Shown here: piece after piece, positions 35,345 through 45,390 of the stretch
How the letters are laid out: each line of letters starts with the position of its first letter
How positions within the stretch are numbered: the stretch's first letter is position 1
Assembly (NCBI RefSeq): GCF_000204055.1
Contig: NW_006768840.1
Coordinates: 223,012 to 287,011 of the forward strand
Length of the DNA stretch: 64,000 nucleotides
Origin: Melampsora larici-populina 98AG31
Taxonomy: Eukaryota > Basidiomycota > Pucciniomycetes > Pucciniales > Melampsoraceae
Reading direction: 5' to 3'
Program-made: the position numbers and the translations under genes
Notes under the pieces: model-generated
Told to the model about the DNA's origin: nothing
Databases searched by the model: none
The model's input: the letters and a program-made list of their open reading frames with translations, nothing else

Positions 35345-36822
35345 CTTGCCAAAGTGACTGGAAGCTCTGACGAAAAAGTTCTTACGCTCAAGTTGTGGAG
35401 ACTGGAGACCGAATATAAATATAAGAGAAAGGACGCAACGCGGCCCTTCGACTCTGACCCAGCGAGCTGAGTCGTAGACTGTAGTAGGGCCCGCCGCGGG
35501 CGTCGTAAGGCTCGATTGAAGTGCAGGCTCATGGTCATATGAAGAGCGCGCCCTTCGCGCACTGCATAAGCATGTCAATCCGGAGGCTGAGCAACATACA
35601 TATCCAATGTTATGTTATTGTGGTTGAAGATGAAAGTTTCACTTCAATATCTCCTTACCCATCTTAATTGAATATGGACAGGAGATCTGATGCCCAATTC
35701 AAGCGGGTTGATGCATCTCCAGGCATGTAAACAGGTGTGTATCTTGAGAATAAAGAAAGAAGGATAAAGGGAAATATTAAGAATACTAACAAGACCGGAG
35801 AAATTTTTATTAGATCCCTGGCATTCCACCTCCATAAAACCTTGTATGAGTAGTGAGGTATGCTATGTAGAAGTGTTTAAATGTTCCTTTTGGCGGACAT
35901 AATTTTGGTTCATATTGATCTCACTGACACCACTCTTCCTCACCTGCTTCATTCATAAGTGCTAAATATTGACAAACTTCTTAGTACCATCATTGACATC
36001 ACTTGCAGATGTCAGCTCATTGGATCAAAGGCTTGAATATGCTCACGTTTTTCTTTAATCCACTTGTGTTTGATTCATGGTTGAATTAAATTACCAGCAA
36101 TCTCAATTTGAGATTGATTAAATTGCACTTCGCTTCAATTGTACTATGTTGAGAAGTGTTTGATATCTAAAGGGTGGTGTCGCAAGCGGTTTGCTCCCGA
36201 GTGGTACATTCTACCCGTGTACCCAGTTTTATGAGGGTGCAATTTGTGAATCGCGTTTTTGAAAGTCATCCTACAAAGGATGAAATTTGAAGAGAAGTTG
36301 ACTGCAGTCTAAACGAGCGGTTGTACCATTATCTGCACATGAGCAAGTAAAGAATTACTTTGACAAGCCAAGACTAGAGCCCAAGTTTATTTAGCCAGTT
36401 TGAAAAAGGTAGATGAATTCAGGATTTTTTAAACAAGAGACTCAAAAGGAACTTGAATCTATAAGTACTATATGATTGATAAATGTAAAAGAAGACTATA
36501 ATACAATCACAATTTTTATGCCAAAACCTATATAAGCGCGAAGGCGTTCATCCAGAGAATGGTCAATACTATTGTCAATATTGAATCGAGTGTTAAACAA
36601 ATTAACATATTGTTTGGGTTGAATATCTATTATGCAAAGAAGACTTGCTAAAATGAAGTGGTACAGGATGTGCGCTAGCACGTGAAAAAAAACGTGTATA
36701 ATGAAAGCGCTGGATTGAAGTGCAACCGCGTTTGAGCGGAAGCATACAGATAAACAAAAAAGCTGAAACTCAGGTTGGGCTTAAACCCAAAAAGCGTGGC
36801 CTAATAATTGGGATGATCAAGG
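35345..36822. other. spacer, no gene recognised
   Basis: It contains the upstream region of the UCH gene (35345-35600, more G+C-rich) and A+T-rich sequence toward the 3' end of the next minus-strand gene. No supportable ORF or RNA gene is seen. Confidence 0.45.
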
Positions 36823-38222
36823 TTATAGGGCTATGATTTCATCGCATGTTGCATGAGAGCACATGATAGTAGTCCCAACATGCTCGTTGTACGATATGAC
36901 TGGTGTATGTGTCGGTTGAGGACTGCATAGTATAAAATGAAAGGTGGTCACTATGATGAAACGCTTCAAGAAGGGAACATATCTACTAACCCATGATTAA
37001 GAAATTCTTGATCAATGATGGACAAAGTTTCTGAGCTCAAGCTCCAGGCACACGATCGACATTGTACGTCGGGTGGCGAGGACTGAGTGGGTCCTAAACC
37101 TGAAGTATGGCATGCAGGGCATATAGCCGGCGAGGTCGTCAAAATGTCTCCCAGACTACGCCAAGCATCCGAGGCTTGTTGTTGGCCAAGCTGGGGATTG
37201 TAATCGTCGCAATTAAGGGCGTTTTCGCCCGATTGATAGGCAGCGTAGATTTGGGATGGGTCAGAATCTTCATCTGGAGGAAGTTCGTCGTATTGTTCGC
37301 CCATCATTTCTGTAGATACGATGCAGTCCGCCAAGCTTATCAATGAGGGATAGAACAAACTATAATATCAAAACCAGAGCCATTCCTGACCTTCTTCTGC
37401 GATCAATTCATCGGGGTTCAACTGCTCTTCATTCAATCCATGTGTCCATCGTCGTCGAGCATTGAAATTCTCTTTGCGATCTGTAGCTTCTAGAATTGCA
37501 AATTCCTCAGCTGTCCAATCACCATCTGCCATCTGATCAGTTCCTCCCGGAAGGAAACCCTCTAACAAGATCCTGCGAGACGTGAGCAAGCCTTTGCGTT
37601 GATTCTCTCTTATTCGACTAGCCGCTTGTTGCCTCAATCGGGATGGAGATGAAGATCCTTGAGGCGAAGAAAAGCGGGATTTGAAGGCCCTCTTAGAGCC
37701 AGGCGTAGGTGAGCTCGAAGGAGGATCACTCGTTTGAGATGGTGAAGACCGATGTGATGAATGAAAGATAGGTTGTTTGAAACTGGCGGATCGATGCGAT
37801 TTGGTGGTGTCGAGACCCGAATGAGCAGAGTGAATCATATTGTTCGGAAAAGTACGTGGAGCAGCCAATGTGGGGAGCCAACTAGGACCTGGGCTACTAG
37901 ATGCTGATGGATGGAAATTACCGATCGAAGGCTGTCCAAGATGAGAAAGATTAGATTGTACGAAGGTATCTTCCAATTGCATCTCAGTGTCATCGCTAGC
38001 AGGTTCAGGTTCAATTAGATCGGAAAGAGGCATGTATCCTTTGCCAGACACTGGACTTGAAGCCATTGGTGGATCGCAAGACGAGGAAACGTAAGAAACA
38101 GGTGAAGAAGATCGAGTGCAATGAGTTACGAGCGGTGAGCTGACGAGCGGGGCATAGTGTGTTGGTGAGGAGGGAAGACGATCTAGAGGTCGAGGTTTGG
38201 ACGCGTGTCGACGAAAGCTCAT
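36823..38222 (-). CDS. probable RPA-interacting protein (RPAIN/RIP-like) with C-terminal zinc finger
   Basis: Three exons, 38222-37391, 37309-36991 and 36922-36823, join in phase to 416 residues. The first 230 residues are Ser/Pro-rich and likely disordered. A basic stretch (RLRQQAASRIRENQRKGLL) and an acidic segment (WTAEEFAILEATDRKE) follow. The C-terminus has a zinc-finger-like arrangement: ICPACH, then VQCRSC, and, from the last exon, HTPVISYNEHVGTTIMCSHATC. Two CxxC pairs, a central His-rich link and a final C-x-H-x2-C match the C-terminal domain of RPA-interacting proteins, which carry replication protein A into the nucleus. The last exon was chosen because only that frame completes the finger. 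Length and N-terminus are longer than in animals. Another Cys4 zinc-finger family is the alternative. Confidence 0.6.
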
Positions 38223-39630
38223 GTTTGGGTTGGAGAAAGTTGTAGCCTGTAGGTCGTAGGATATGATGATGGTGGTGTTTCTCAAACTAAAATCAAGGAA
38301 CAAGGCACGGTCAGCTCAAGCCTCAGAGAGAGAAAACACTCACGATGCATGACCTCAGCTTAACACGGTACAGCCTCGATACGTCATCTCGGACCCTATA
38401 CACGGTACATGCCAAGCCCCAGAGATCCGGCTATCACTTCACTGGAAGTCGGTACCAGTATTGACAATGGGTCGGAAACGTAAATAGTACCCCCATGACT
38501 CTTTAGCAGACCACCCTCCCATTTTTATTCCCTGTAATCTGTTGCTTTAGTTGGTTGCCTTTGATCTATTTTGGCAATTTTTTAGTTTCTTTAAGTTGCT
38601 CTCAGTTTCTTGGTTATCTGCTCTCGTTTGATTTATACTGGTTCTAAAAAAAGAGATTATTATTACTATTGTTATCATTTAAAAAGTACTTGTTGGTATC
38701 AGTTTGTGGTTATTTTTTTATCTGAATTTTTATCTTTGTGGTTGTTATGTTATTGGTCAAGTTATTTTGTTGTGGTTATGTTTCAGCTTCCACCCCGTAG
38801 GGTCTTATGTTTTTTTCATTCAACAGCAATTCATAACCCTAAGCAACTTGCCTTGGGATTTGCTCAAACCTCTGCCTGATTTGCAGCTGTTCTTTGATTG
38901 GTTGCTTCACTTACAATTTTTTTATACTTTTTTTAACATTGTTGTCTTTTGTAACCAGATGCTCTTGGGTCTTGGATACATCCTACATTGAATGTTCTGT
39001 GGGAGTGTTGTAGTGCCACAATAAGGGCTTGTAACAATGAGTTATCTATGTTGGTCCCAATAATACCGAAGAGCATCTGCAACTGTTTGCGTTAAAATTG
39101 TACTTATTTGACCTAAAGTTATAAATGTGCTGGTGTTGAATTCAAGTAATTAACTGAGCAACTATGAATTAAATAGAGAAACAAGATATATCAGGATCTG
39201 GAAGTTTATTTATTGGGAAAGAAGAAGGTGAAGATTAAATATGTGTATGTTGACTGGATTTAATTTCAAGGAAGTGCTAAGGGACTATCTTAATGAGTGG
39301 AACATATAGAGAACAGTGAGTTTTTTATATATGCTGGACTTGGTAAACAAGAACATTAACGGTTACTTTGAAATTCAGGTTGGTAGAAAATTGATGCCTC
39401 TCCTTCTTGTTTGCTAAGAAGGCGGGCTTTTTATATTTTTCTATGCTCCTAGGTAAACTGGTAGTTGTAGACTTGGAGCTCTTACTTCCTGTTGTCATTG
39501 GTGAGTTTTACGTGATATGTGAGTGCTGAGGATTGGTTCCTTGACTCTTCCTCCCGTGATCATTTACGTGAATTAATATCATTAGTAATATTTTCTCATA
39601 CTAATATATTTACATAGATAATTTATCACT
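38223..39630. other. spacer, no gene recognised
   Basis: A T-rich tract (38520-38990) with low-complexity frames, then A+T-rich sequence. The first 250 bases are likely the promoter of the minus-strand gene. Nothing else is supportable. Confidence 0.45.
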
Positions 39631-40167
39631 AATCACGCCGGGCAAATTGAGGTCATGGAGTGAATACAGGTTGCGCAGCCATGTTGAAAACAGAAAATAT
39701 TTTCGCACCCTGAGTCATGTCACAGCTGCATGACATGTCTTCATGTATTGCACCCCCACCAGTCACACAAGTGACATGGGTACCTGGCCCACAATAATGG
39801 GCCAATACAGACCTCATGAGAGGCTTATAGCTATGTGACATATACATCTCAGTACGTACTCAAATACACCAGGGGGTAAATCGCACCGCGCAATAACCGT
39901 TTTTGGAGCCGCTCAGAAACGTCAGACTTTTAATTTAGTCAAAACCTTTCTGAGACGTTTTCAACGTTTCGGTCACAAAGGCGGTACCCACCACCGCACG
40001 ATGCGGTGGAAGGAAACCGCCTTTGTGACCTCTGGTCACGGTGGGTGGAACCGTGACCAGGGGTTCCTGGAGCGTTCTGTGAGAAACCGGAGGAACCGCT
40101 GGCTCCGGTTGCTCATGCCGTTCCAGGAACGTATTCGAGGTACACACCAACAAAAGAACAGAACCCC

Positions 40168-40182
40168 GGGGACTCGAACCCC
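40168..40182 (-). other. tRNA T-arm-like (pol III B-box) sequence
   Basis: Read on minus, GGGGTTCGAGTCCCC forms a perfect T-arm stem-loop and matches the B-box. The following bases (GGGGTTCTG) could be a 3' acceptor strand, but no matching 5' acceptor strand, D-arm or anticodon arm lies upstream. This is at most a 3' tRNA fragment or SINE piece, not a tRNA gene. Confidence 0.5.
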
Positions 40183-40240
40183 TGCCTGTGGCCAAAAAAA
40201 CACTAAAATCAGGGGCATCACTACCCAGATGGTTTATAGC

Positions 40241-40487
40241 AACCATAACTACATCTTCTCCGGTCGATTTATCACAGAAATCCCACAAGCTTTATCCTCA
40301 CTTTGCAATTCACTTTTAAACCTCAACAACCTTACCATCATTGATCTTTCTACAACACATTCGGTGGTAGATGTGTAGACTCTATGGTCCCTTTTCTTTC
40401 TTCCCATTCACCTTTAGAAGAGCTCAGACTTGCAAACAATGGTCTTGGTCCAGCCGGTGCGACAGTCATTGCTGACGCAGAGAATTT
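40241..40487 (+). pseudogene. captured fragment of Ran GTPase-activating protein (RNA1-like LRR)
   Basis: Two adjacent frames give IFSGRFITEIPQALSSLCNS with LTIIDLS, then SMVPFLSSHSPLEELRLANN with GLGPAGATVIADA. These match consecutive leucine-rich repeats of fungal RanGAP (RNA1 family). The reading shifts around 40350-40375 and the expected DNAFG segment after the first part is missing or replaced, so it cannot encode a functional repeat. The fragment starts right after a TAG at 40237-40239, possibly an old intron acceptor, and ends before 40490. It has no LRRs before or after, and it sits inside the TIR element, so it is a transduplicated piece of a host gene. Confidence 0.75.
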
Positions 40488-41243
40488 TTCGCAAGTTACC
40501 TCAGTCTCGCTCAACAGGGGAGACCGCCTTTGCCCCGCGGTGACCGTTTCCACACGGTTACTGTTCAGTTCGACACCGATTTCAGCCGGTGTCGAAGAAA
40601 CCACTTCACAACTGCATCAGCCAACGTTCTCAAACGGTGGCTGACATGCGGCTCGTTCCTGAACGGTTCGCGGAACAGTGTCCGAAACGGCATCGGCGAC
40701 ACCGGTTCCAGCGGTTCCTGAGCGGTTCTATTCACCAAAACTTTGGGAACAAAACTGGAACCGGCCGAGGCCGAGGACCATTACCCCCTGGTGTACATGT
40801 GATTGGTATGATTGATACAGAGTGTGTACAGGATAATGAGTCCTGCATGCGTGACAGGTGCCCCAGGTCCTGGCATACATTCAGGACTGTGCAACTTGTA
40901 TGCACTGCATGACCTGAATTTGCCCGGCGTGAATTGTACTTAATAATATTTGAAAATATGCCAGATGACTTGTCTGTCTGTGTCTATTAGGATTATCTTG
41001 GCTATCTTACTCCCCTGCATACTAATTGTTAGCTTGTATGTATTCATAGTGATTCTTTTACTCTCATTAGTATGTAAGTGATTGCATTAATATTTTTTAA
41101 CTAGCTTGTAGTTGAGATATGTATTTTTCCCGTTATGATGCTGCTGAACACTTCCATTCTTTGTTTGTGTTAATTCTTGTAGACCTTCAAAACTGTTAGA
41201 GCTATAGGTCAGCTCACGTCGCTTCACCTGCACTGCCAGCATA

Positions 41244-41421
41244 GATGCCTCGGGTTGAGAAATCCGAGGCATCATCGGAGGCAAATCCTCGGACAAACCT
41301 TGTCCGAGGTATTTGCCCGAGGTATTTTTTTGCCCTGAGAATTACCTCGGATCAAAACCTCGGGAAGCTTCTGTCCGAGGTTTTGCATCCGAGGATACCT
41401 CGGATTTTGTAATCCGAGGTA
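41244..41421. repeat. cluster of four perfect hairpins sharing CCTCGG
   Basis: Four successive inverted repeats have perfect arms: GATGCCTCGG/CCGAGGCATC (41244-41253, 41264-41273), CCTCGGACAA/TTGTCCGAGG (41287-41296, 41300-41309), AAAACCTCGG/CCGAGGTTTT (41354-41363, 41375-41384) and TACCTCGGATT/AATCCGAGGTA (41396-41406, 41411-41421). All share one core. No single outer inverted repeat or target duplication is clear. Confidence 0.8.
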
Positions 41422-42914
41422 AATATGTTGGTGGTGCTGGTCCGAGAACAAATCAATCTTCAATAGTGAAGAAAGGGATGGACCGGGTGGAGCAGGAACT
41501 ATATAAGATATCTAGCCTAACTCTCTACAAGCATATGCTAATACGCATGCAGGATTTGGACTAGTCATGTACCGCATACAGAACTCAACAGAAACTAGGT
41601 CATTAAGTTGTGTTCAATAATTCATATGTATTCTTTTATAACTTATTGAATCTTTGAAACTAGATCCCTAAGGTGTGTTTGTAGAGAATTATTATCTTGG
41701 TTTGTATATCTATTCACCTGTGTATGTACAAAAAAGGTAAAGCCTTTTGATTGTGAAGTTCTTTTGGTGTTTTCTATGCTTGAAACACTCAAGGACTGAC
41801 ACTTCTTCTGATGATACCTGTCAAGTCATTAATTTGAGATATTGTCATTGTGATGTTGATTTTTGAGCTCAAAACCCAAAATTTGTTTAGCTGGTCCAGT
41901 TGTAGTACACAGTATATTTTTTCTACTGTAGCATATCTATTCTAGTGATCACATTGTCCAACTCCTTCAGGGGAATTCTCTTTGAATATGTAGTTTCACT
42001 CAGTCAGCCAATTCACATGAATGTGAGACATGTGCCTTGCAAAAACAATCAAGTTTTAGCTGCATCATCAAAAGGAAGGATTTCTCTTGTTGAATTAAAA
42101 GCTTTATTTCATTCACATGTCACAATTTATGAACCTTGATGTTCTATTTTATCTCTTTCTCATTTTTATAAACATGTCAATTTTGTAACAGTTTTGCTCA
42201 TCATGATTGTTTGTACATAATCATTCTAAACCCAACTTTACTCATCTTGTATTGCTTATAGACCTGGAAGATAATAAAATAGGGAATTCAGAGGTGATCT
42301 GATAAGAATCACTTATTAGTGATGTAGACAAGCGCTATGGCTGAGTTATCACTAAGGAGTGATGAAGAAGACTAATCACCTGTTGGAAGGTGGCACAATA
42401 AAAGAGTAACAATGATTGAGTGAGAAAACAACAGTGATACGCAAACATTGGATCTTTATATATCAATAGTCCTTCTGGACATAGGTTAGGTAAGTATTAG
42501 GTTTTGCTTCTCTCATGCGCTGCTTTGGGACAAGGTAAAACATACAAAGTAATGAAGTGAAAGAGAAAGAGACGAGAAACGTATGATGCTATGACCAATG
42601 CGGAAGTGGTTGTTATGAGTCTTGATAGGATGTTGATATTGTGATTAGAAATTTAACAGAAGAGCAGCAAATTTGAAAGTCTTCTTCTGTATTATCATTG
42701 GATGAAGGTGAGGATTTCAATTCATGGGATAGAAAATAGATTCAAGTTTTGAATTCTGTATCCTTTCAACTCCCTGCTCTGGCAGGTATGCTCTTATTCT
42801 ATTTTATCTCGTGACTTGTTTTGTTTGATTATTTTTGTATGCATTGAAAATGTCAAACTAATCCAAGTTCTTCTCTAAGAACACAAAACCATGATCATAT
42901 CCCTGCACCACAGC

Positions 42915-43430
42915 TCCATACAGGGGTGTAGATAGTACTGCTGGGACCCGGCAGACATTGTGCATCCTTCTACATGGATAAATAAGGTTTACAGAGAAAA
43001 TTATACAAGGTGGTAGAGGATATATGGGCAATTTTTTGTATTGTACTCAAATATTCAAGCATTTCTCAAAGAAATTTGAAAAAGCCATATCTTAGCACTT
43101 AGGTTCTGTGCAGAGGTGTGCATATTACTACTGGGATCCACCAGTCATTGCACATCTTTCTACAGCAAGAAGGGAGGCTACAGAGAAAAATCATCAGCTT
43201 TGTTGGAAGGCCTTTTTGAAATGTTTTAGAAATGTGATTTTTTCAAAGAAGTTTTGAATTGTAAGGTCTCTGTACAGAGGTGTACATATAACCATCAGGC
43301 TACGCCTGACATTTTGCATGTGTGTATGGGCATAAACCTGGTTTACGGAAACAAATCTTCTGAAAATATAAAAAAATTGTCACATTTTCCTGGACCTTTC
43401 TCAGTAATTCTATTCTAAAAATGAAACATT
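42915..43430. repeat. three diverged tandem units of about 170 bp
   Basis: Each unit opens with variants of 'cagaggtgtacatat...ctgggacccgccagacattgtgcat' (shown as short pieces: 'gcagaggtgtgcatat', 'gtacagaggtgtacatat', 'acaggggtgtagatag') and continues with 'acagagaaaa' and 'tttgaaa' blocks. Starts are near 42915, 43096 and 43262. Confidence 0.6.
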
Positions 43431-43999
43431 GTCAAGAAAATTGGTTTGCAGAACTGTCCAGATGGTTGCAGGCACTATCTTAAGTTCTTTTGAAATTTCT
43501 CTGAAATTTGCTTGAAGTTCCTCCAAAATCACTTTGTGAACTTCCAATCTTCACTGTATTTTCTTCTTGTGAGAAGCCAAAAAAAACTGAACGTCTCCAA
43601 AGGAGAGAGCTACCAGATTTGTTTCTGGAGGGGGGGGAGACACAGATTTTTCACCCTCAGAGCATCCACACCCAGTTGTGGAAAAGAGACCAGATTGGTA
43701 TGACTTGAATTTTGAGCTGGACAGAAAATAAGACTAATTATGCAAATTGTGTGAAAAACAAAAAACCAACAGCACTGTGTGCCTTGAATATCCAGAGAGT
43801 ATAAACTCTTTCTGCTCAAAGATTTGAAAGTGGTGAGGTGAGTGGTGGTGGAGTGATCAATTGGTTGGTATGATTGGCTCTCCAATAAAGCACGGTGACC
43901 ACTCTCCAGATAAAATTGAGTTGACAGTGTTCTGTGATGTTTATGGTCTAAACACATCCCCCAGCTGTACCTTGTCAAAACCCAAGCATCAATCAGATA

Positions 44000-45390
44000 T
44001 TGAGAATCATTGAGAACCAGCAACTATGTGGTCTAAAATGTTTTGTAAATTTCTGTGAGGACCACATTATTCAACTTTGGCCATACAAAACAAACCTTGG
44101 TCATTTTGTCTCAGTCATAGCTCGCAAAGTCCAACCTGAGACAGTAAACAAGCACTTGACAGGAATAGTATACTGTTTGCAAGAGAAGTTCCCTTTTTTA
44201 GCTGAAGCTTGTCACTCACCAAAGATCAAAAAGATCATGACAGGGTGCTTGAAGACAAGGTTAGAATCAACAGTAAAAGCAAACACATTTACCATTCAAG
44301 ATGTCCAGACTTCAGCATATGTCTTCAATTCAAATTTTGAAAATGCACTCTTCAAGGCCATAATTGTTGGAGTAAATCATGATTGGGTCAAAACCAATGA
44401 CGGTTATGGAGTCAAAAGTATTGACTGTGTGTAGCGTTGACAGAAAGGAATGTAGCAAGGAGGATTCAAATTGAAACATATTCAATCAGTGTCAAGGTAC
44501 AAGGTTAGGTGGAAGAAATGTTAGAATGTCTTGACAAAATGGGATTTAAGAACTAGGTGTGATGAGGAAGATATAGAAGGACTCACCGGATTGGGATTGT
44601 AGTTGAGTTAAACTGAATAAGGATGTGGACATGATGTTTAAATCCCAAAATTATCTTTGTGACATTTTCTCTTATAATCTTGCCTCTCTTCACATTTAGA
44701 ACTTTTTCCCTCATCAAGGAAAAAGATTCTAAACTTCAGTTTCATAATCCTCCCTGTTCCCTTCCAGGTTTGTCGAGTTTAGCACTCGTCCTTTTTAGTT
44801 GCCTCAGCGTGTCTTGTCAACATGGGCTGATAGTTTTGTTAAACCTTTCAAAGGTTTCTGTCCTAGGTTCACAGCGTCGAGCGTGAGCACCTCATTTTCT
44901 TACAATCATTGCTTTTGGTTTTGCCGGTTTGCATTGATATGTAGAACCAAAGAGAGTCAGAATCCCTCAGAAACACCTGCAAGGCAATCAGGTGTTCATC
45001 ATTAACCTCTTTGCTTGTGGATCAGTAGTATGTTATAACCTTCCCTCTCATAAAGGTAAACCTTTGTACAAAGGGACCCTGGTTGCTGTGTCAAACTGAC
45101 CAGGCAACAAAACAGGCCTGATTTAAACCATACTTCACTATTCTCATTATTGCAACAAGAAATTCCCATATTATCCATTCTGGCTGGTCAGGGGAAATGG
45201 AAGCCGAACAACACTATCATGGTTCCTCAACCTTTTACAACAAATATTTGGCAACACAAAATCAGGCCACTCATTACAGGCAGGGGGTGCTACAGCTTAT
45301 GCACAAGGAGGTATAGAAATGGACACCATCCAATCAATTGGACACTACACCACGGGGTGACTTTGAACTGGCCCCACCTGAAACAAGGCA
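44000..45390 (+). pseudogene. decayed tyrosine recombinase (Crypton-like)
   Basis: The N-terminal SAM-like/core-binding part is open at 44000-44434 (KCFVNFCEDHII, LGHFVSVIARKVQPETVNKH, LTGIVYCLQEKFPFL). It matches the N-terminal domain of fungal tyrosine recombinases. A damaged middle follows (44435-45040). The catalytic domain resumes near 45045 with LPSHKGKPLYKG, two in-frame stops, then GNGSRTTLSWF and, near 45265, GHSLQAGGATAYAQGG and IQSIGHYTT. The usual catalytic arginine in GHSLRAGG is Gln here. Stops, gaps and the lost Arg make it inactive. The family cuts and rejoins DNA by site-specific recombination without terminal inverted repeats. Confidence 0.75.

Larger units (their letters stand above)
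39634..40931. mobile_element. TIR element carrying a captured RanGAP fragment (Pack-type)
   Basis: The outer ends are inverted repeats beginning CACGCCGGGCAAATT and continuing with mismatches (AGGTCATG and on). AAT is duplicated on both sides (39631-39633 and 40932-40934). Inside lies a second layer of G+C-rich palindromes, for example GGTCACAAAGGCGGT near 39971 against its complement near 40016. In the centre is a plus-strand fragment of a RanGAP gene. No transposase is encoded. The CAC start and 3-bp duplication resemble CACTA-type ends, but that assignment is tentative. Confidence 0.75.
40935..43989. other. A+T-rich spacer with repeats
   Basis: No supportable gene. It holds the CCTCGG hairpin cluster (41244-41421) and the three diverged tandem units (42915-43430), described separately. 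Open frames around 41945 and 43508 have no family similarity. Confidence 0.45.

Noticed and set aside
40100..40200. tRNA gene on the minus strand
   Set aside because: Only the T-arm and a possible 3' acceptor strand are present. The 5' acceptor, D-arm and anticodon arm cannot be formed from the upstream bases.
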